Notes: generated from the sequence alone by a model not told the origin. Counted from the stretch's first letter, positions 1 through 11,943 are shown. The stretch is DNA of 64,000 bases from Rhizophagus irregularis (GCF_026210795.1 NC_089433.1:2381001-2445000), one strand, 5' to 3'. Numbers and translations: made by a program.

Positions 1-1363
1 ACATGATTTTCTAAAGATGGACTAAGTTGTTGGAAAACATTACGTTTTTGTGAAGATGTCGTTGTTTGTCGTTCTGGTGACGATAGCGATTGAATCTCCC
101 GATTTTGCTCAGTTAACGAATCTGATTGTATCATTTGATTTTGCTCATTAGGTAATGAAGTTGGTTGCTGCTGTTCGGAAGATGGTTGAACTGGACGATG
201 TTTCTCCGAAGTCTGATCTTGTGAAAGTAAGAATTGTCCCGATTGATATTGTTGCGATTGTGTAGTCTTCGATAAAATTGAATGAGAATTAGGACGTTGA
301 TGCAACACAGGTGCAGCAAGAGGTTGAGATGAAGTGTTGGATTGTGATGCTAACAGATAACTTAGATGATTAATTAAAGCATTTTTCTGTTCTTGCGATA
401 AGTTAGGTGCTGTCTCAGGCTGAGATAATTGTTTTTGTATTGCTAATATCTGTGCTGGATTGTAGGTTTGAAGTAACGTTTGCATAACACTTGTCAATTG
501 AGGCGAGAATCTAACAGAATTATTTGAAGACGATGATGAAGAACTGATTGTTGGGCTCGTTCTAGGTTGTTGTGAAGATAAACGCGGTATAGGCATTCGC
601 TGCTGAACTTGAGGATGAGATATCACTTGTGTTAATTGAGGTACCTGAGATACTTGTGATTGTGGTTGTGGTCGTGGTTGTATTGCAGGTTGTTTATATA
701 CACGAGAAGATGATTGAGGGGACGACTGTAAATTTGTCATGATTGGAGCGGGAGCTAAAGGTCTTATTGTGGGATATGATGTTTGACCAAACGTTGGTTG
801 TGCTTGTGGTGTGTGATGTACAGTTGTAAAAGCTAGTTGTTGAGGTTGTTGTTGAAAAAATTGATGAGTTTGTTGTTGATTCTGTTGTTGAGTTTGTGAA
901 TGAACTTGTTGAGAAAATGAATGTGACGCGTCTTGCGTTTGATTTTGATCAAGGAGAATTTGCTGACTAACGAATAAAAGTTCATAAATTTGAGTATCCA
1001 AATATAAAAATGGACCTATAGATAAAGTACAAGTTCCAAGAAGACCTGTATATGGAATTGGGAGGGAATTTTCAGGTAAATCTGGACGAAAAAAGATTTT
1101 ATTTTGAACGGAATATTTTGTAAAAGAAGCTTTTAAATTATTTTCTCGAGAGAATCGTAAAGCAGGTAGTAATATACCACTATCAATAATCAGATAAGTG
1201 TAAGTAAACTTTGAATAACTTCAAAATAAGGAGTTTTATAAAGATCTAAAATATATATATACCTATCTCTAACGTTGAGAAAGCCATTCTGATCATCTTT
1301 TTCATCGTCAGGTTTAACTGCTGTTACAGGGAAATCGGTTGTAAACTTTCTTTTGACGCTCAT
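1..1363 (-). CDS. Gln-rich nuclear-type protein, 3' end outside window
   Basis: I do not recognise the family. The start is ATG at 1363-1361. Exon 1 (1363-1263) reads MSVKRKFTTDFPVTAV and ends NVRD; a GT-AG intron (1262-1180) joins in phase to exon 2 (1179 to the window edge), which stays open for about 390 codons. The first ~110 residues are ordered-looking (RENNLKASFTKYSVQNKIFF, then FRPDLPENSLPIPYTGLLG). After that the protein is a long low-complexity tract rich in Gln, Ser, Pro and Thr with many QQ and QP runs, as in transcription co-regulators and chromatin-complex subunits. That role is only inferred from composition. No signal peptide or membrane segment is visible. The C-terminus runs off the window. 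Confidence 0.75.
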
Positions 1364-1935
1364 TTTAATTTAGAACTTTTACGCGATTCGACTGATGAAT
1401 GCGAAAATTGGTAAAGAAAGTAAGAACGAAATCGTTGATCGTGAAAAGTAAGAGTACACTCCATACCAGGTGACCGGAACGATTATATAATTTTTGTTAG
1501 AAGTATACAGTTTAAATTCTCAAAGTTATCAAAGATAATAAATAAAATGAAGATCAATACTAAATAAATATAAACTATACAAATACAAATACTTGAAATT
1601 CTTTCCCCTCAAAAATAAAACTTTTGTATACATCCTCAAAAAATACAAAGTAAATCAACTTTTACTTTTTTACGCGATTATAGGTAATCAAATCAATTAA
1701 TTTAGAAAATAATGGCTAGATTTGCAAATATGACTTTTTTATTTAAAAAGAAATCCAAAGTGACACTACGGAAAAGCGAATTAAGAAATAATTTCATTTT
1801 CATTTTGTTTTTTTATCCGAGATATGAAATTGTCCTTTTTTTTTGTGTTAATTGGTACAATTATGGTTAATCACATTTTCGAAAATCAATATATATTGAT
1901 TCCAGGGCATTAAAAAAGGTTGACTTTACATAATG

Positions 1936-1977
<42 letters not shown>

Positions 1978-2712
1978 ATTTTATAAAAGTATTTTTAGAT
2001 TTATTGTATATAATAAAAGTGATTTAATTTTTACATCATAATTTTTTGTTTCAAAAACCAACTACATAATGAGGAGTCTAACCTAATTAGGTTAAATGAT
2101 AATTACTTAAATCTATTGAATAATTTATCAATGATAATTTTCATAACCAATGATTTTATCATCAAACGTAAAAAATATCTTGAGATGTTCAGTGGGAAAA
2201 ATGAGCAATGGGCGCAGTTTACTCACTATAGTACTCGGAGTTCAAGAAAATGATCATGCCCGATTTTTTATTATTGATATCAGTTATATATCTGCGGATA
2301 GATTCGTGAATTTTGATTGGCTATTCCAATCGCTAATCGCCACGATTTGATGACGTATACATGATTTTGGGCAGTGCACAAAGAGATTTGTGGAAACAAT
2401 GATCTGATGGAACCATACGATCAACTAGAAGCAGTATACAAATCTGCTGGTTCTTGTTTTCTCTCAACTCTACAATGTCCTTGCCACCCTATACCAAAAA
2501 CTAACATTTAGACTTTTAACTTTATAAACTACTTCTCTCACTATTAGTTAGTTTTAAAGCATTTTTTTAAATTTTCTTCCTCCAGTACTTTACCGGTAAG
2601 AGTCTGGTAAGTATTTATTCTTTATTATTATGCAAGGTATTTTCATTGTGTTTTCTTTACAATAACGAGATGTTAGCACCTACTACTTTTTCAAGCTGAA
2701 TAAAACGAAGAA
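1364..2712. other. intergenic, divergent promoter region with (TA)n run
   Basis: This separates the Gln-rich gene (minus) from the GATA gene (plus). It is AT-rich with a (TA)n microsatellite at about 1935-1975. A 66-codon open stretch at 2150-2350 has no recognisable domain and I do not call it a gene. Confidence 0.6.
2315..2331. promoter_or_regulatory. inverted pair of CCAAT boxes upstream of GATA gene
   Basis: GATTGG at 2315-2320 and CCAATC at 2326-2331 form an inverted pair about 380 bases upstream of the GATA factor start. A CRE-like TGACGTA follows about 20 bases later. CCAAT is the binding site of the HAP/NF-Y complex; its function here is inferred. Confidence 0.35.
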
Positions 2713-4252
2713 ATGGACCAATACCCAAGTCGTGAGTTATATTTTTTATTATTTATTTAAAAAACAAAAGAAACAAATAGTAATAATCTGACACTAGATG
2801 CTGATTTCTTATATAGTCGCTTCGTCTCGTCGTAACTCTGCCGATTCTTCCGTTTCTACTGAGACTGTGTCATCGCAAACAACGCCAATATCTACTACAC
2901 CACCAACTCCTAGTGAGTTTGATACACATATCACAGCACTTCAGTCAGTTACAACAGCTCTTGTTTCAGACCAAGCTTCAAGAACACAATCAGCTGATGG
3001 CAGTGCTAGTTCAAGTCATAGAGAATCAAAAAGACATGGTGCTAAACCTCCTCGTCAACTTCAATGTTATAATTGCGGTATAAAAAATACACCACTCTGG
3101 CGTCGAACACCAGATAGAATGCATTCACTTTGTAATGCATGTGGGTTATATTTTAAACAGTATCATGTTCATAGACCTTTACATATTATACATAAAACTA
3201 GAACAACGTCAGCAAAATCTTATCCTTATATCTTACCCGCATCAAAAGAAGACGATGATGAAGATGAGGATACTGAAGATGATACTGATGTTGTTATGGA
3301 AGATTATTCTGACCAGTCATCCTCGGAACAACCATTAGGGCAGGAATCAAATGGTGAAGAGGTAGCACCAGAATTAGGATCCATCGATTCACCGACAAGA
3401 ACACCAACACCTACCCGTTCAATATCAGCGGTTTCTGAAAATACGTATATGCGTCCGACTGTAACGCAGACATCCACACCCGTTGCATCGCCAACCATAA
3501 GACCTGCAAATATGCCATCAACAGCCTTACCAAATACATCTTCCTTACCACCTCCATCTTTACATCCTTCAACTATACCACCTGCACCATCTACCACGAT
3601 AGCACCATCAACGATATCATCAACGATGGCTGATATACAAATTCAATGTGCTAATTGTGGCCAAACACAAACACCCTTATGGCGAAAGAATGATAAAGGA
3701 CAACCATTGTGTAATGCTTGTGGATTGTATGCTAAATTGCATAATAGAGACCGTCCTATCGCTATGCGTAAGTCAAAAATTCAACGTCGTCGTCGCGATT
3801 GGAACAAATATGGCCATATTGAAGATGGTCATAATACTGAAGATTCTATTGATGGCATAAATTCATTGAACGGAAGTCCGATGTCTTCAAATAAATCTAT
3901 TACATATCACACTATTCTTCCTAATCAACGACCTATAATGCCAATGATTATGTCGCCAAGTCATATTGCACCTGCTCTTTTAACTTTGGCTACAGCTGCT
4001 ACTTGTCAACGAGAACAAATTCTGATGGAAGAACGCCGTCAACAACAACAACAGATGCAGGTAGATACAACGGATGAACATAAAGATCAAAATCCTGTTC
4101 TTTCTGCTTTCCTTACGCCACAATTTGATAATAACGATGAATCCAAGTTCAAATCTTTCGTAGATCAAATGTCTAGAAAGGAGAAGGAAGATGCTTTGAG
4201 AATATTTGAAAGACGATGTGAAATTTTGAAAGAAGCTTTGGGAGATCCATAA
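2713..4252 (+). CDS. GATA-type transcription factor with two zinc fingers
   Basis: This is a sequence-specific nuclear transcription factor of 484 residues. I chose a spliced start: exon 1 (2713-2731) encodes MDQYPS, a GT-AG intron (2732-2816) follows, and exon 2 (2817-4252) carries the rest in phase. The simpler ATG at 2798 lies inside that intron. Finger 1 has Cys90, 93, 112 and 115, a C-X2-C-X18-C-X2-C finger with PLWRR and [11 protein letters not shown]. Finger 2 has Cys284, 287, 305 and 308 (X17, the classic fungal spacing) with PLWRK and a basic tail [11 protein letters not shown]. Between them lie a strongly acidic block (residues 151-170) and a Ser/Thr/Pro-rich linker. The C-terminus (about 445-484) is charged and may form a coiled coil. 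Two-finger fungal GATA factors include iron and nitrogen regulators, but the Cys-rich linker of the iron-sensing SRE/Fep1 group is absent, so I assign no target pathway. Confidence 0.93.
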
Positions 4253-5813
4253 TAGGCTTTAATCAGTATCTCAAATTTCTTATTACGTTTGTCAAAGTAT
4301 TCCGGAGCTTTGTTGATTGAGTGTTAATAACAGGTGCAAATAAATATATATGTTTTACAATTTGAAGTCAAATGAACATTATATACTGATTATTTTAGTT
4401 ATTTTTACTTTATCGATTCATTTTCATGTTCCATTAAATAAAGGAACACATCTCATTATTCAGGTTATTGTTATGGACTATCTTGAAAAACTTTATTGAT
4501 AGAAAATTTTAAGATATTGTTTACATCAATTATATATTATTTCCTTTTTATCCCCGATTTTTTTAAAAAAAGTTTGTTGTCTTATCTTCGTGAATAAAAA
4601 GAAATATCAACTTTTTATATGTATTGTTACGTACATTTTCTGAATTTAGTTTCATTACTACATTTTTTTTATTCATCCCATCTTTTATTTCTTACTTTTT
4701 GTAGTGGCAATTTGTGATCATTATCAATATTTAGCCTGGTGTTTTTCAAAAATGAGAAACAAATTGTTACTAACAATAATTCATTTCTTTTCTTTTTGGT
4801 TAAGAAATAAAATATTTAGCTAGAAGTTCCCTTTTTTAGTTTGAAACTTAATTTATTTATTTTATTTTATTTTTCTTTTTTTTTTACATCAGTAACAATA
4901 TTAATTATTTTTTATTTGAGAGAGAGGATGATGTTTTTTTTATTAGTAAAAAATTTACTCATTAAGTAGGTTTAGATAGTAAATTTTGATGTATTTTGAA
5001 TTAGTCTGTATCGTTATATATATATATATACATTTATAAATTTTTTTAGTAAATATTTTGAATTTTTATAAGAGAAAGTTTTTTTTTTTAATTCAATAGC
5101 TTTTTATTATATTTATTATTATTTTTTTTTTACTTCATTTTTTCTAGAGAATTGTTTTTTTTTAAAAAAAAAATTTAAATAATAGTTTCGTTATGACATA
5201 TTTATAATTATCTAATATAATTTTTGATAAATTCCGGTAAAAATTAAAAAAAATTAGTAAAATATTTAAGCATAAAATTTATGATTTTTGATCAAAATTT
5301 TTTCTGCGGATTTCTCATCTATTTCAAAATTAAAATTATCTAAATTATCTATGTTATCTATGAAAAATATGATTGTCATACGACTCCAATCATTCCGGCA
5401 AAATAGTCAAATAATAATGAATACTTCTTTTGCATTAAATTGTTTCATAATATGCAGTGGTCCATGCCAATTGTTACAGATCGTTGTTGAAAGTGAAACA
5501 ATTTAATGGTTCGGAGGTAGATCAGTTCCATTTTATTTTATTTTATTATAGACATATTGGTGTTATTAATAATATACGCTTTCTAGATAATTCCTAGCTT
5601 CGAAATCGAAAAAGTTATCATGATTATCGTTGGCCGTTGAGGCGTTAAAGATCATTTTAGGAGACAAGGAAGAATCAATAAAGACAATTACAGATAAAGA
5701 TAATCAAACTGCATCATGTGATTTAATATTATGTTCTCACTAATTTCGATTTAATATACTTTATTTATTAAAATAAGTATTGTTATTCAGAAAATAGATA
5801 GCCAAAAGTATTT
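4253..5813. other. AT-rich intergenic, no gene seen
   Basis: This stretch separates the 3' ends of the GATA gene (plus) and the MsrB gene (minus). It is dominated by T and A homopolymers and TA runs. The open stretch at 5288-5506 has no domain and no conserved-looking segment. Confidence 0.6.
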
Positions 5814-6553
5814 TTATTCTTTGTTTTCTTGGCTGAATTTAATACTGACACTATTCACACAATGTCGTTCATCAGCAGGTGTATGTTTCCAACCTTCACC
5901 CTAAATAAATAAATCATTTACTTTTTCAATATAACCAAAACTAGCAATAACATTTTTTATGAATAAATAAATAAATACCTTGAAAACGTGACCTAAGTGA
6001 CCACCACATGCAGCACATGTAATTTCTGTTCTTTTCATTCCTAATGAATTGTCTTCTTTACTATTTACTGCACCTAATTTATCAAGAAAAATAAACAATT
6101 TGAACAATATTAAAGTTATGAATGATGAAAATTAATTTTACCGGGAATGGATTCAAAAAATGCAGGCCAACCACAACCTGAATCGAATTTGGTGTCAGAA
6201 ACGTAAAGTGGTGTATCACACGCAGCGCAGTTATAAATTCCTGTTGTTTTGTTATACTTTATTAATAAAAGAAATTGAATCGTTATATATATATATATAT
6301 CACTATTATTACCTTTTCCTTTAAATTTATTGTATTCACCAGAACCTGGTGGTTCGGTTCCTTTTTGTCGAATTATACGAAATTGTTCTGGTGATAAAAT
6401 CACACGCCATTCATCTTCTGAACGTTCTTTTGACATTTTTCTATCTGACAAATTACTAGAATGATGGAATTGTGATAATGGAATTAAATTACGATGAACA
6501 AAAATATTTCTTTGAACCGATAATGATAGAATTTTAAAACGGTTAAGTAACAT
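5814..6553 (-). CDS. msrB: peptide methionine-R-sulfoxide reductase B, four exons
   Basis: It reduces the R-epimer of methionine sulfoxide in oxidised proteins using thioredoxin. Four exons join in frame: 6553-6313, 6240-6142, 6073-5979 and 5900-5814, giving 173 residues. Visible family marks are the [14 protein letters not shown] entry, two CxxC zinc pairs ([10 protein letters not shown] and [13 protein letters not shown]), the [10 protein letters not shown] block with the usual resolving Cys, and the catalytic Cys in [11 protein letters not shown]. The first ~38 residues are basic, hydroxylated and without acidic residues ([20 protein letters not shown]...FHHSS), which looks like a mitochondrial presequence. 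A second Met ([10 protein letters not shown]) sits exactly where a cytosolic form would begin, so dual targeting is plausible but inferred. All expected catalytic and zinc residues are present. Confidence 0.95.
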
Positions 6554-7141
6554 TTGAAATGAATTTATTTATTATATAACGTAAAATGAGATTTTCATTT
6601 TATAAATACATTTAAACATAATAGGTTAATTTGTATGCTATTGTAATGACAGAATTTTTAATTCTTATTCAACGTATATGATTACTATATTCGGTAATTA
6701 TTTTCTCCTTCATGTTTGATTACAAATTTGCAAATATTCGTCGTATGGTTTTTCTCAACAGTCAATATCACATAGTGATAAGATTGAATTCAGAAAAGAC
6801 AAGGAATATACAACGCTCTTAAGCTTTTATGCTCAACTAAGCCGAACTAACCAAGAGGAAAGCTCAAAGCTCAAGTACATTAAAAGTTCAAGCTTTAGTA
6901 GTTGGTTCGTTGACTGGAAATATACACCACTACTTATACTGTGTGCTTCCTTATGTGTCAATCGATAAATTACCTACTCTCTAGCATCTAATGTCAAAAC
7001 AATAGGAAGAGAGGTGAATCTATCCATCAAACCAATATGGCAAAATTTTTGTTTGAATTTGTTATTTATAAATAATTTAAACAATTATGGGATTTTTAAA
7101 CTTTGTAAACTTACAGCAATCACGTGATTTATACTATTACT
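6554..7141. other. intergenic between two minus-strand genes
   Basis: This holds the promoter side of MsrB and the 3' side of the J-domain gene. Around 6825-6910 there are short repeated AAGCTCAA-like words that could be remnants of an old small transposon, but no paired ends are visible. Confidence 0.45.
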
Positions 7142-7939
7142 CTACTCTATCAAGGAATTTAATATACTTGCACTATTACACACATTTTGGTCTTTAACTC
7201 CATTAGTATGAAGTAAATCCAACATCATTTCTGCTTTTTTTCGTTTTCCGAATAGTTGACTTTCTCTTTTTGCAGAAGCTAAATAATGTGCTGCTTTAAG
7301 GTGATGTCTTTCCTCAGCAGCTCTAATCCACCCCATAGAACTCTCTAATCTCATATATTGAATCGCTACTCCAAATAACGTTGCCGTAATTACAAATGCT
7401 GCGAAATAAGGGTTAGACATAAATCTTTCTGTTTTAGAAAACTCACCCTTATACGTATCATCATATTCTTTCCATTCTCGATAATAAGCATGATTAGAAA
7501 ATCGACTTCTATTAGATACATTGGATGAAGTAGCGGCGGTTATAACTGTGGGTGAATCCCATCCAACTCCAAATCTAAGGTACATTTCTTTTTTATGTTT
7601 ATTATTTAAAATCTCGTATGCTTTCACTATTTTTCGAAATCGTTCCGGTGATTTATCACAGTTTTTATCTGGATGATATATTTTAACCAATTCATAATAT
7701 CTGCTTTTTATTTCTTCATCGGACGCTGTTTTTGGTAACGCGAAAATATCAAATGGTGTTGGTGAAGGTATTGTTGCCCAATCTTTAAGTTTGTCGTTAG
7801 TTGTAACATAACGACGATCATGTTTCTTACTGCTTGAAATGCTTGAAATTGAATAGACTCTTGTTAGAATCACATTTTCATTATAAATGATACATTTTGT
7901 AAAAAATAGTCTCGGAATTGGTAAAACTTTGTAAGGCAT
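7142..7939 (-). CDS. J-domain (DnaJ/Hsp40) co-chaperone, probably mitochondrial membrane
   Basis: This is a single-exon protein of 265 residues. The J domain spans about residues 61-124 (TPFDIFALPKTASDEEIKSR ...) with the HPD triad at 89-91 that stimulates Hsp70 ATPase. The first ~45 residues are basic and Ser-rich with no acidic cluster (PRLFFTK...RVYSISSISSSKKH), resembling a mitochondrial presequence. A hydrophobic segment at about 178-196 (YFAAFVITATLFGVAIQYM) could be one membrane span, followed by a basic tail. There is no G/F region or Cys-rich zinc domain, so this is not a class I or II DnaJ. The layout recalls yeast Jid1-like mitochondrial J proteins, but I am not sure of orthology. 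Its start faces LSG1 across 183 bases. Confidence 0.85.
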   Translation of the reverse strand: MPYKVLPIPRLFFTKCIIYNENVILTRVYSISSISSSKKHDRRYVTTNDKLKDWATIPSPTPFDIFALPKTASDEEIKSRYYELVKIYHPDKNCDKSPERFRKIVKAYEILNNKHKKEMYLRFGVGWDSPTVITAATSSNVSNRSRFSNHAYYREWKEYDDTYKGEFSKTERFMSNPYFAAFVITATLFGVAIQYMRLESSMGWIRAAEERHHLKAAHYLASAKRESQLFGKRKKAEMMLDLLHTNGVKDQNVCNSASILNSLIE

Positions 7940-8122
7940 CTTTTTTCTCTTCTAAACTTGTGTTTGGGTTTTAAAAAACTTGAATATTCGTGAGCATTAG
8001 TAATAAATTTTCAGCTCGCCGATTACAAATAGTAATTAAAGTTACACAATTTGCAAATAAAAATTGAAATTTTTTTAGATCAAAAAAAAAAACTAAATTG
8101 TTCCTGTTATTATTAAAATAAA
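7940..8122. promoter_or_regulatory. short shared promoter between J-protein and LSG1 genes
   Basis: Only 183 bases separate the two divergent start codons, so both promoters must overlap here. The stretch is AT-rich and I recognise no specific factor site. Shared control of a chaperone and a ribosome-assembly GTPase is possible but inferred. Confidence 0.5.
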
Positions 8123-10831
8123 ATGCGTCCAAAATCAAAAAAAGATACAGGGCTTGGAAAAGCAATTATCAGAGATCGATTTAAGGGGAATACAAGGCCA
8201 AAAGACGGCGATACTTTCTTGGTATTTATAATTAACAATATTAATTCGTATTTTAAACTTACAGATATAAAATTCAAAGTATTGTATCAATTAAAAATAG
8301 CATACCACAGATTTGGATGATGGTGCGAGTTGGACAAAATTACGATCTATAACTCAACAGCGTGATTTGGATGAATTTTTGAGTACAGCTCAATTAGCAG
8401 GAACTCAATTTACCGCTGGTAATTTTTTGACATTTCTTTTTAATGCTTAATGGCAAGGTATTATAGAGTAATTCCAAATATTATAAACTGAACGTGAAGT
8501 TAATTATAATTAAATTATTTATATTGATTCTTGTTCTAATTAGAAAAGTTAAATATCAAGGTGGTAACAAACACTTACCACAATCCTTTTCTTCTGAGTG
8601 CTGAAAAGGAAAAGGAAGTTTTAGCAAGACAAGAAGCTAATATAGAAAGACTAGTAATACCAAGAAGGTATATTAAAAGAATAAAAATAATTTTTCTAAA
8701 TAAATACTGAGTTATATCGTGATTTTGTTAGGCCAAAATGGGATAAAACGACTACTCCTAGTCAATTAGAACGAAATGAAAGGGATGCATTTTTACAGTG
8801 GAGACGTGATTTAGCATTGTATGTAATCATTAATAATCCCAAGCACATTTTATTGCAATAAATGCCAACATTGTCTTAATCCATTTGAATACTAAATTTT
8901 TGTTAATAGTCTCCAAGAACAAGACGAATTTCTTCTAACACCATTTGAACGTAATCTAGAAGTATGGCGTCAATTGTGGCGCGTAATCGAAAGATCTGAT
9001 TTGGTGGTACAAATTGTTGATGCAAGAAACCCACTGTTTTTTCGATCAAAGGATTTAGAAAAATATGTTAAAGAAGTTAATGAAAAAAAAAAGAATTTGT
9101 TATTAATTAATAAAGCGGATCTATTAAGTGCTAATCAAAGGTGCGTGAACAAAATTATCATCACTTCAGTATATAACAATCGAAACCACGTTGTAAATTA
9201 TGCTATTTCTTCATAAGGCGTGCCTGGGCAGATTATCTTGATACACAAGGTATTCGATACATTTTCTTTTCTGCTTTTCTGGCACAAGAAAAACTTGACA
9301 AAGAACAATCAGAAGTGATGAATGCTGATAATAGTACACTTGAATCTCAGGATAACAGTAATGATGGAAGCAAATCAACAACTAAATGGTCTTCTGAAAA
9401 GGTAAAACAAATATTTCGTATACTTACTATATGCTAATATAAATAATGTTTTATTAATTTGTTTTATATTTAAAGCAGAATGTGAAAAATTCATGTAAAG
9501 ATGAGGATTCGGAAGATGACGCATACATCAATTTTAAAACTTTACCTAAGAAAGATCTAAACTCTGAGCACAATGTAGATGATAATGAAAAAGTACGAAT
9601 TAAAACAGTTACTAACCTAGTTTCTTTATTAGTTGCTGAAGCTCAGGATATTAAAGGTACATATTTAAATATAAATTAATGACCATTAAATTGGAAGCAA
9701 TTAACGGTACCTTCCATAATAGATTCTGCTGATCCCAATAAGAAACTAACAATTGGTTTAGTTGGATATCCAAATGTTGGCAAATCATCGACAATAAATG
9801 CTTTACTTGGAGAAAAACGAGTTTCAGTTTCATCAACTCCGGGAAAGACAAAGCATTTCCAAACTATTCATCTTTCACCTTCATTAGTATTATGTGATTG
9901 TCCCGGATTAGTATTCCCAAATTTTGCCACTACAAATGCTGATATGGTCTGCAATGGAGTGTTGCCGATAGATCAATTAAGGGAACATACTGGTCCTGTA
10001 GCGTTGGTTGTGCAACGAATACCTAAATCCGTTCTTGAAGTTGTTTATGGTATCAAAATTTGCACCAAATCACCAGAAGAAGGTGGAAATGGTATACCAA
10101 CAGCAGAAGAATTGTTGGTTGCTTATGCAGGTAAGGTTTGGTAAACCGCTCCAAGCCAATACAGGAAATCACATAATTTTTGTCGGAATTACAATTTGCA
10201 CTGAGAGTTATACAATTTTGGCTTGGATAAAATTCTCTTTAATAACCACTAACACAGTCTTTTAATTTAGGTGCGAGAGGATTCACGAAGTCGGGACACG
10301 GTAATCTTGACGAATCACGAGCAGCACGTTACATACTTAAAGATTATGTTAATGTAGTTTGCCATTTCGAATTTACTCTTTTTATTATTTTCTCAAGATT
10401 AAATTTTTTTTTGATTTTAGGGCAAACTTCCATTTTGTCATCCACCATTAGCTGAAATATCTCCGCTGGAATTCAACGCTGAATTACATAATTTGAAATT
10501 ATATACAAAAAAGACGTTACCACCTTCATCCACTATAACACATGAAGACGATATGTCAAAATCATTTACAGAAATAAATGTTAGTAGAAAATCTCGAGCC
10601 TTTGATAAATCATTTTTCAGCAATCGAGCACAATTACCAAAAATTAAAGGGAAATACGCAGGTGAATTTAGCAGAGTCAAATTATATTCTATCCACGATA
10701 AACTCAATGATGATGGAAAACCAAATGATGAAGGTGGATCACCATCTGTTTTAATATCATCTGCTAAAAAACATCACAAAAAAGGGAAAAAGAACGTGAA
10801 GAATCGTGGTGCAAATGGTTACGATATTTAA
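8123..10831 (+). CDS. LSG1: 60S ribosomal subunit assembly GTPase Lsg1, ten exons
   Basis: This cytoplasmic circularly permuted GTPase releases the export adaptor Nmd3 from pre-60S subunits. Ten exons join in frame: 8123-8221, 8301-8418, 8544-8667, 8732-8818, 8910-9140, 9218-9401, 9476-9656, 9723-10130, 10271-10353 and 10421-10831, giving 641 residues, about the length of yeast Lsg1. The G motifs appear in permuted order: NKADLL (G4) first, then GLVGYPNVGKSSTINALLG (G1), SSTPGKTKHFQT (G2) and CDCPGLVFPNF (G3). Other family blocks are LTPFERNLEVWRQLWRVIER, VVQIVDARNPLFFRS and VCNGVLPIDQLR. The C-terminus is Lys-rich. The seventh intron needs the acceptor at 9721-9722; the nearer AG at 9696-9697 would break the frame. 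No lesions were seen. Confidence 0.96.
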
Positions 10832-10962
10832 TCACAACCAGTTTTGGAATTTGAGTATTTTAGTAAACTTAATTTTAATTATGTAAAATTTCTTAATCAA
10901 TTATAAGGAGCAAATTCACTTTTTTAAAATCTTTGTCATTTAAACCACTTCCAAAGCTAGTA

Positions 10963-11943
10963 TTAGGTTTTTTTTGCAAAATATTCTCTAATTGAAGGTG
11001 TAGATGTCCCTCCTTCAATTGATTTTTTCCCTTTTCCGCCGTACACCAACTTTCTTTTTTGTTTCACAAGATTAGTTTTTGTCCTAGTTATATCGTCTTT
11101 GTTAGCTGTATTTTCAAGGTCTGGCCAAGTCGGATTATCAATTTGGCTAAGGGAAATCATTCCTTTATTATAAAGGATTTGTCTGGCAGGTTTCCAATGC
11201 CATCTTACAATCGAAGGATAAAAGCCCAAAAGATTAGGATATACATTCCTTTCTAGCCATAGTCTGGTTTTTTCATTGGGATAACCGGAACCATATTTGT
11301 ACAAGTCGGGATCAGTTAAATTTTCTTCAATAAAACACCAATCTCTTAAAATATGGTCTCGAGTTACTTTTGCGCAAATACTTGCTGCACTAACGATAGG
11401 AAACTTATCGTCAGCAGCCTTCTCAACAATTATTTCCTGTTGGGGAAATTGTGCTGCGAGTAAATTCCTGTATTTTTCTGGTGGTCCAACCGTATCAACA
11501 TAAATTTTTTTAATGTTTACCCCAGTAATTATGACATCATGTATTAGTTGTATAGTGGAAGAGTGAGATTGTGCGTTGAGATTAATTTTATCACGTATAG
11601 TCATTGTTGAAATGTCTTGAGGTGACAAAGAACGTACTCCCCACCCAACATTATCTTGATTATTAATAATACGTTGAAGTAATAATTCTCTTTTTTTTTC
11701 GTCCAACTTTTTGCTGTCTTTATATTCCTCGTCTATCAATTCTTCATATTCGGAAATTGCACAATAAGCAACCCCAAAGCACATAGGACCAAGGACTGGT
11801 CCTCGACCAGCTTCGTCTACGCCAAGAATGCAGGGTTTCTGTGTTTCCAATAGTATTGTTGGTGTTGGCGAGTGATACGTGTATGATTCAGTCATAGGTC
11901 CAATTTTTACCGAAGGCGCTTTAAACTTGTTTTTGTCTTCCAT
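10963..11943 (-). CDS. ribonuclease H2 catalytic subunit A
   Basis: This nuclear endonuclease cuts RNA in RNA:DNA hybrids and removes single ribonucleotides from DNA, working with subunits B and C. I chose the ATG at 11943 (MEDKNKFKAPS, 326 residues). The frame is open upstream to 12093, but that extension (MSRIIRMYLFTYSF...) is unlike the family. Catalytic residues are visible as Asp43-Glu44 in GVDEAGRGPVLGPM, Asp150 in YVDTVGPP and Asp178 just before the SAASICAKVTRDHIL block. DSKKLDEKKR is the other type II signature. Residues 313-326 end in TPSIREYFAKK, which resembles a PCNA-interacting motif with Thr in place of Gln. The gene is a single exon and lies tail to tail with LSG1, with 131 bases between stop codons. 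Confidence 0.95.
   Translation of the reverse strand: MEDKNKFKAPSVKIGPMTESYTYHSPTPTILLETQKPCILGVDEAGRGPVLGPMCFGVAYCAISEYEELIDEEYKDSKKLDEKKRELLLQRIINNQDNVGWGVRSLSPQDISTMTIRDKINLNAQSHSSTIQLIHDVIITGVNIKKIYVDTVGPPEKYRNLLAAQFPQQEIIVEKAADDKFPIVSAASICAKVTRDHILRDWCFIEENLTDPDLYKYGSGYPNEKTRLWLERNVYPNLLGFYPSIVRWHWKPARQILYNKGMISLSQIDNPTWPDLENTANKDDITRTKTNLVKQKRKLVYGGKGKKSIEGGTSTPSIREYFAKKT

Noticed and set aside
2150-2350. 66-codon open frame upstream of the GATA gene
   Set aside because: No domain, no splice partners and it overlaps likely promoter elements.
2798-2816. ATG at 2798 as start of the GATA factor
   Set aside because: It lies within an intron whose removal joins a short first exon in phase; that start is more plausible.
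3304-3597. 97-codon minus-strand frame inside the GATA gene
   Set aside because: Shadow of the Ser/Thr/Pro-rich linker on the coding strand.
9657-9722. Apparent frameshift in LSG1 at the seventh intron
   Set aside because: Using the acceptor at 9721-9722 instead of the nearer AG restores the frame and the expected protein.
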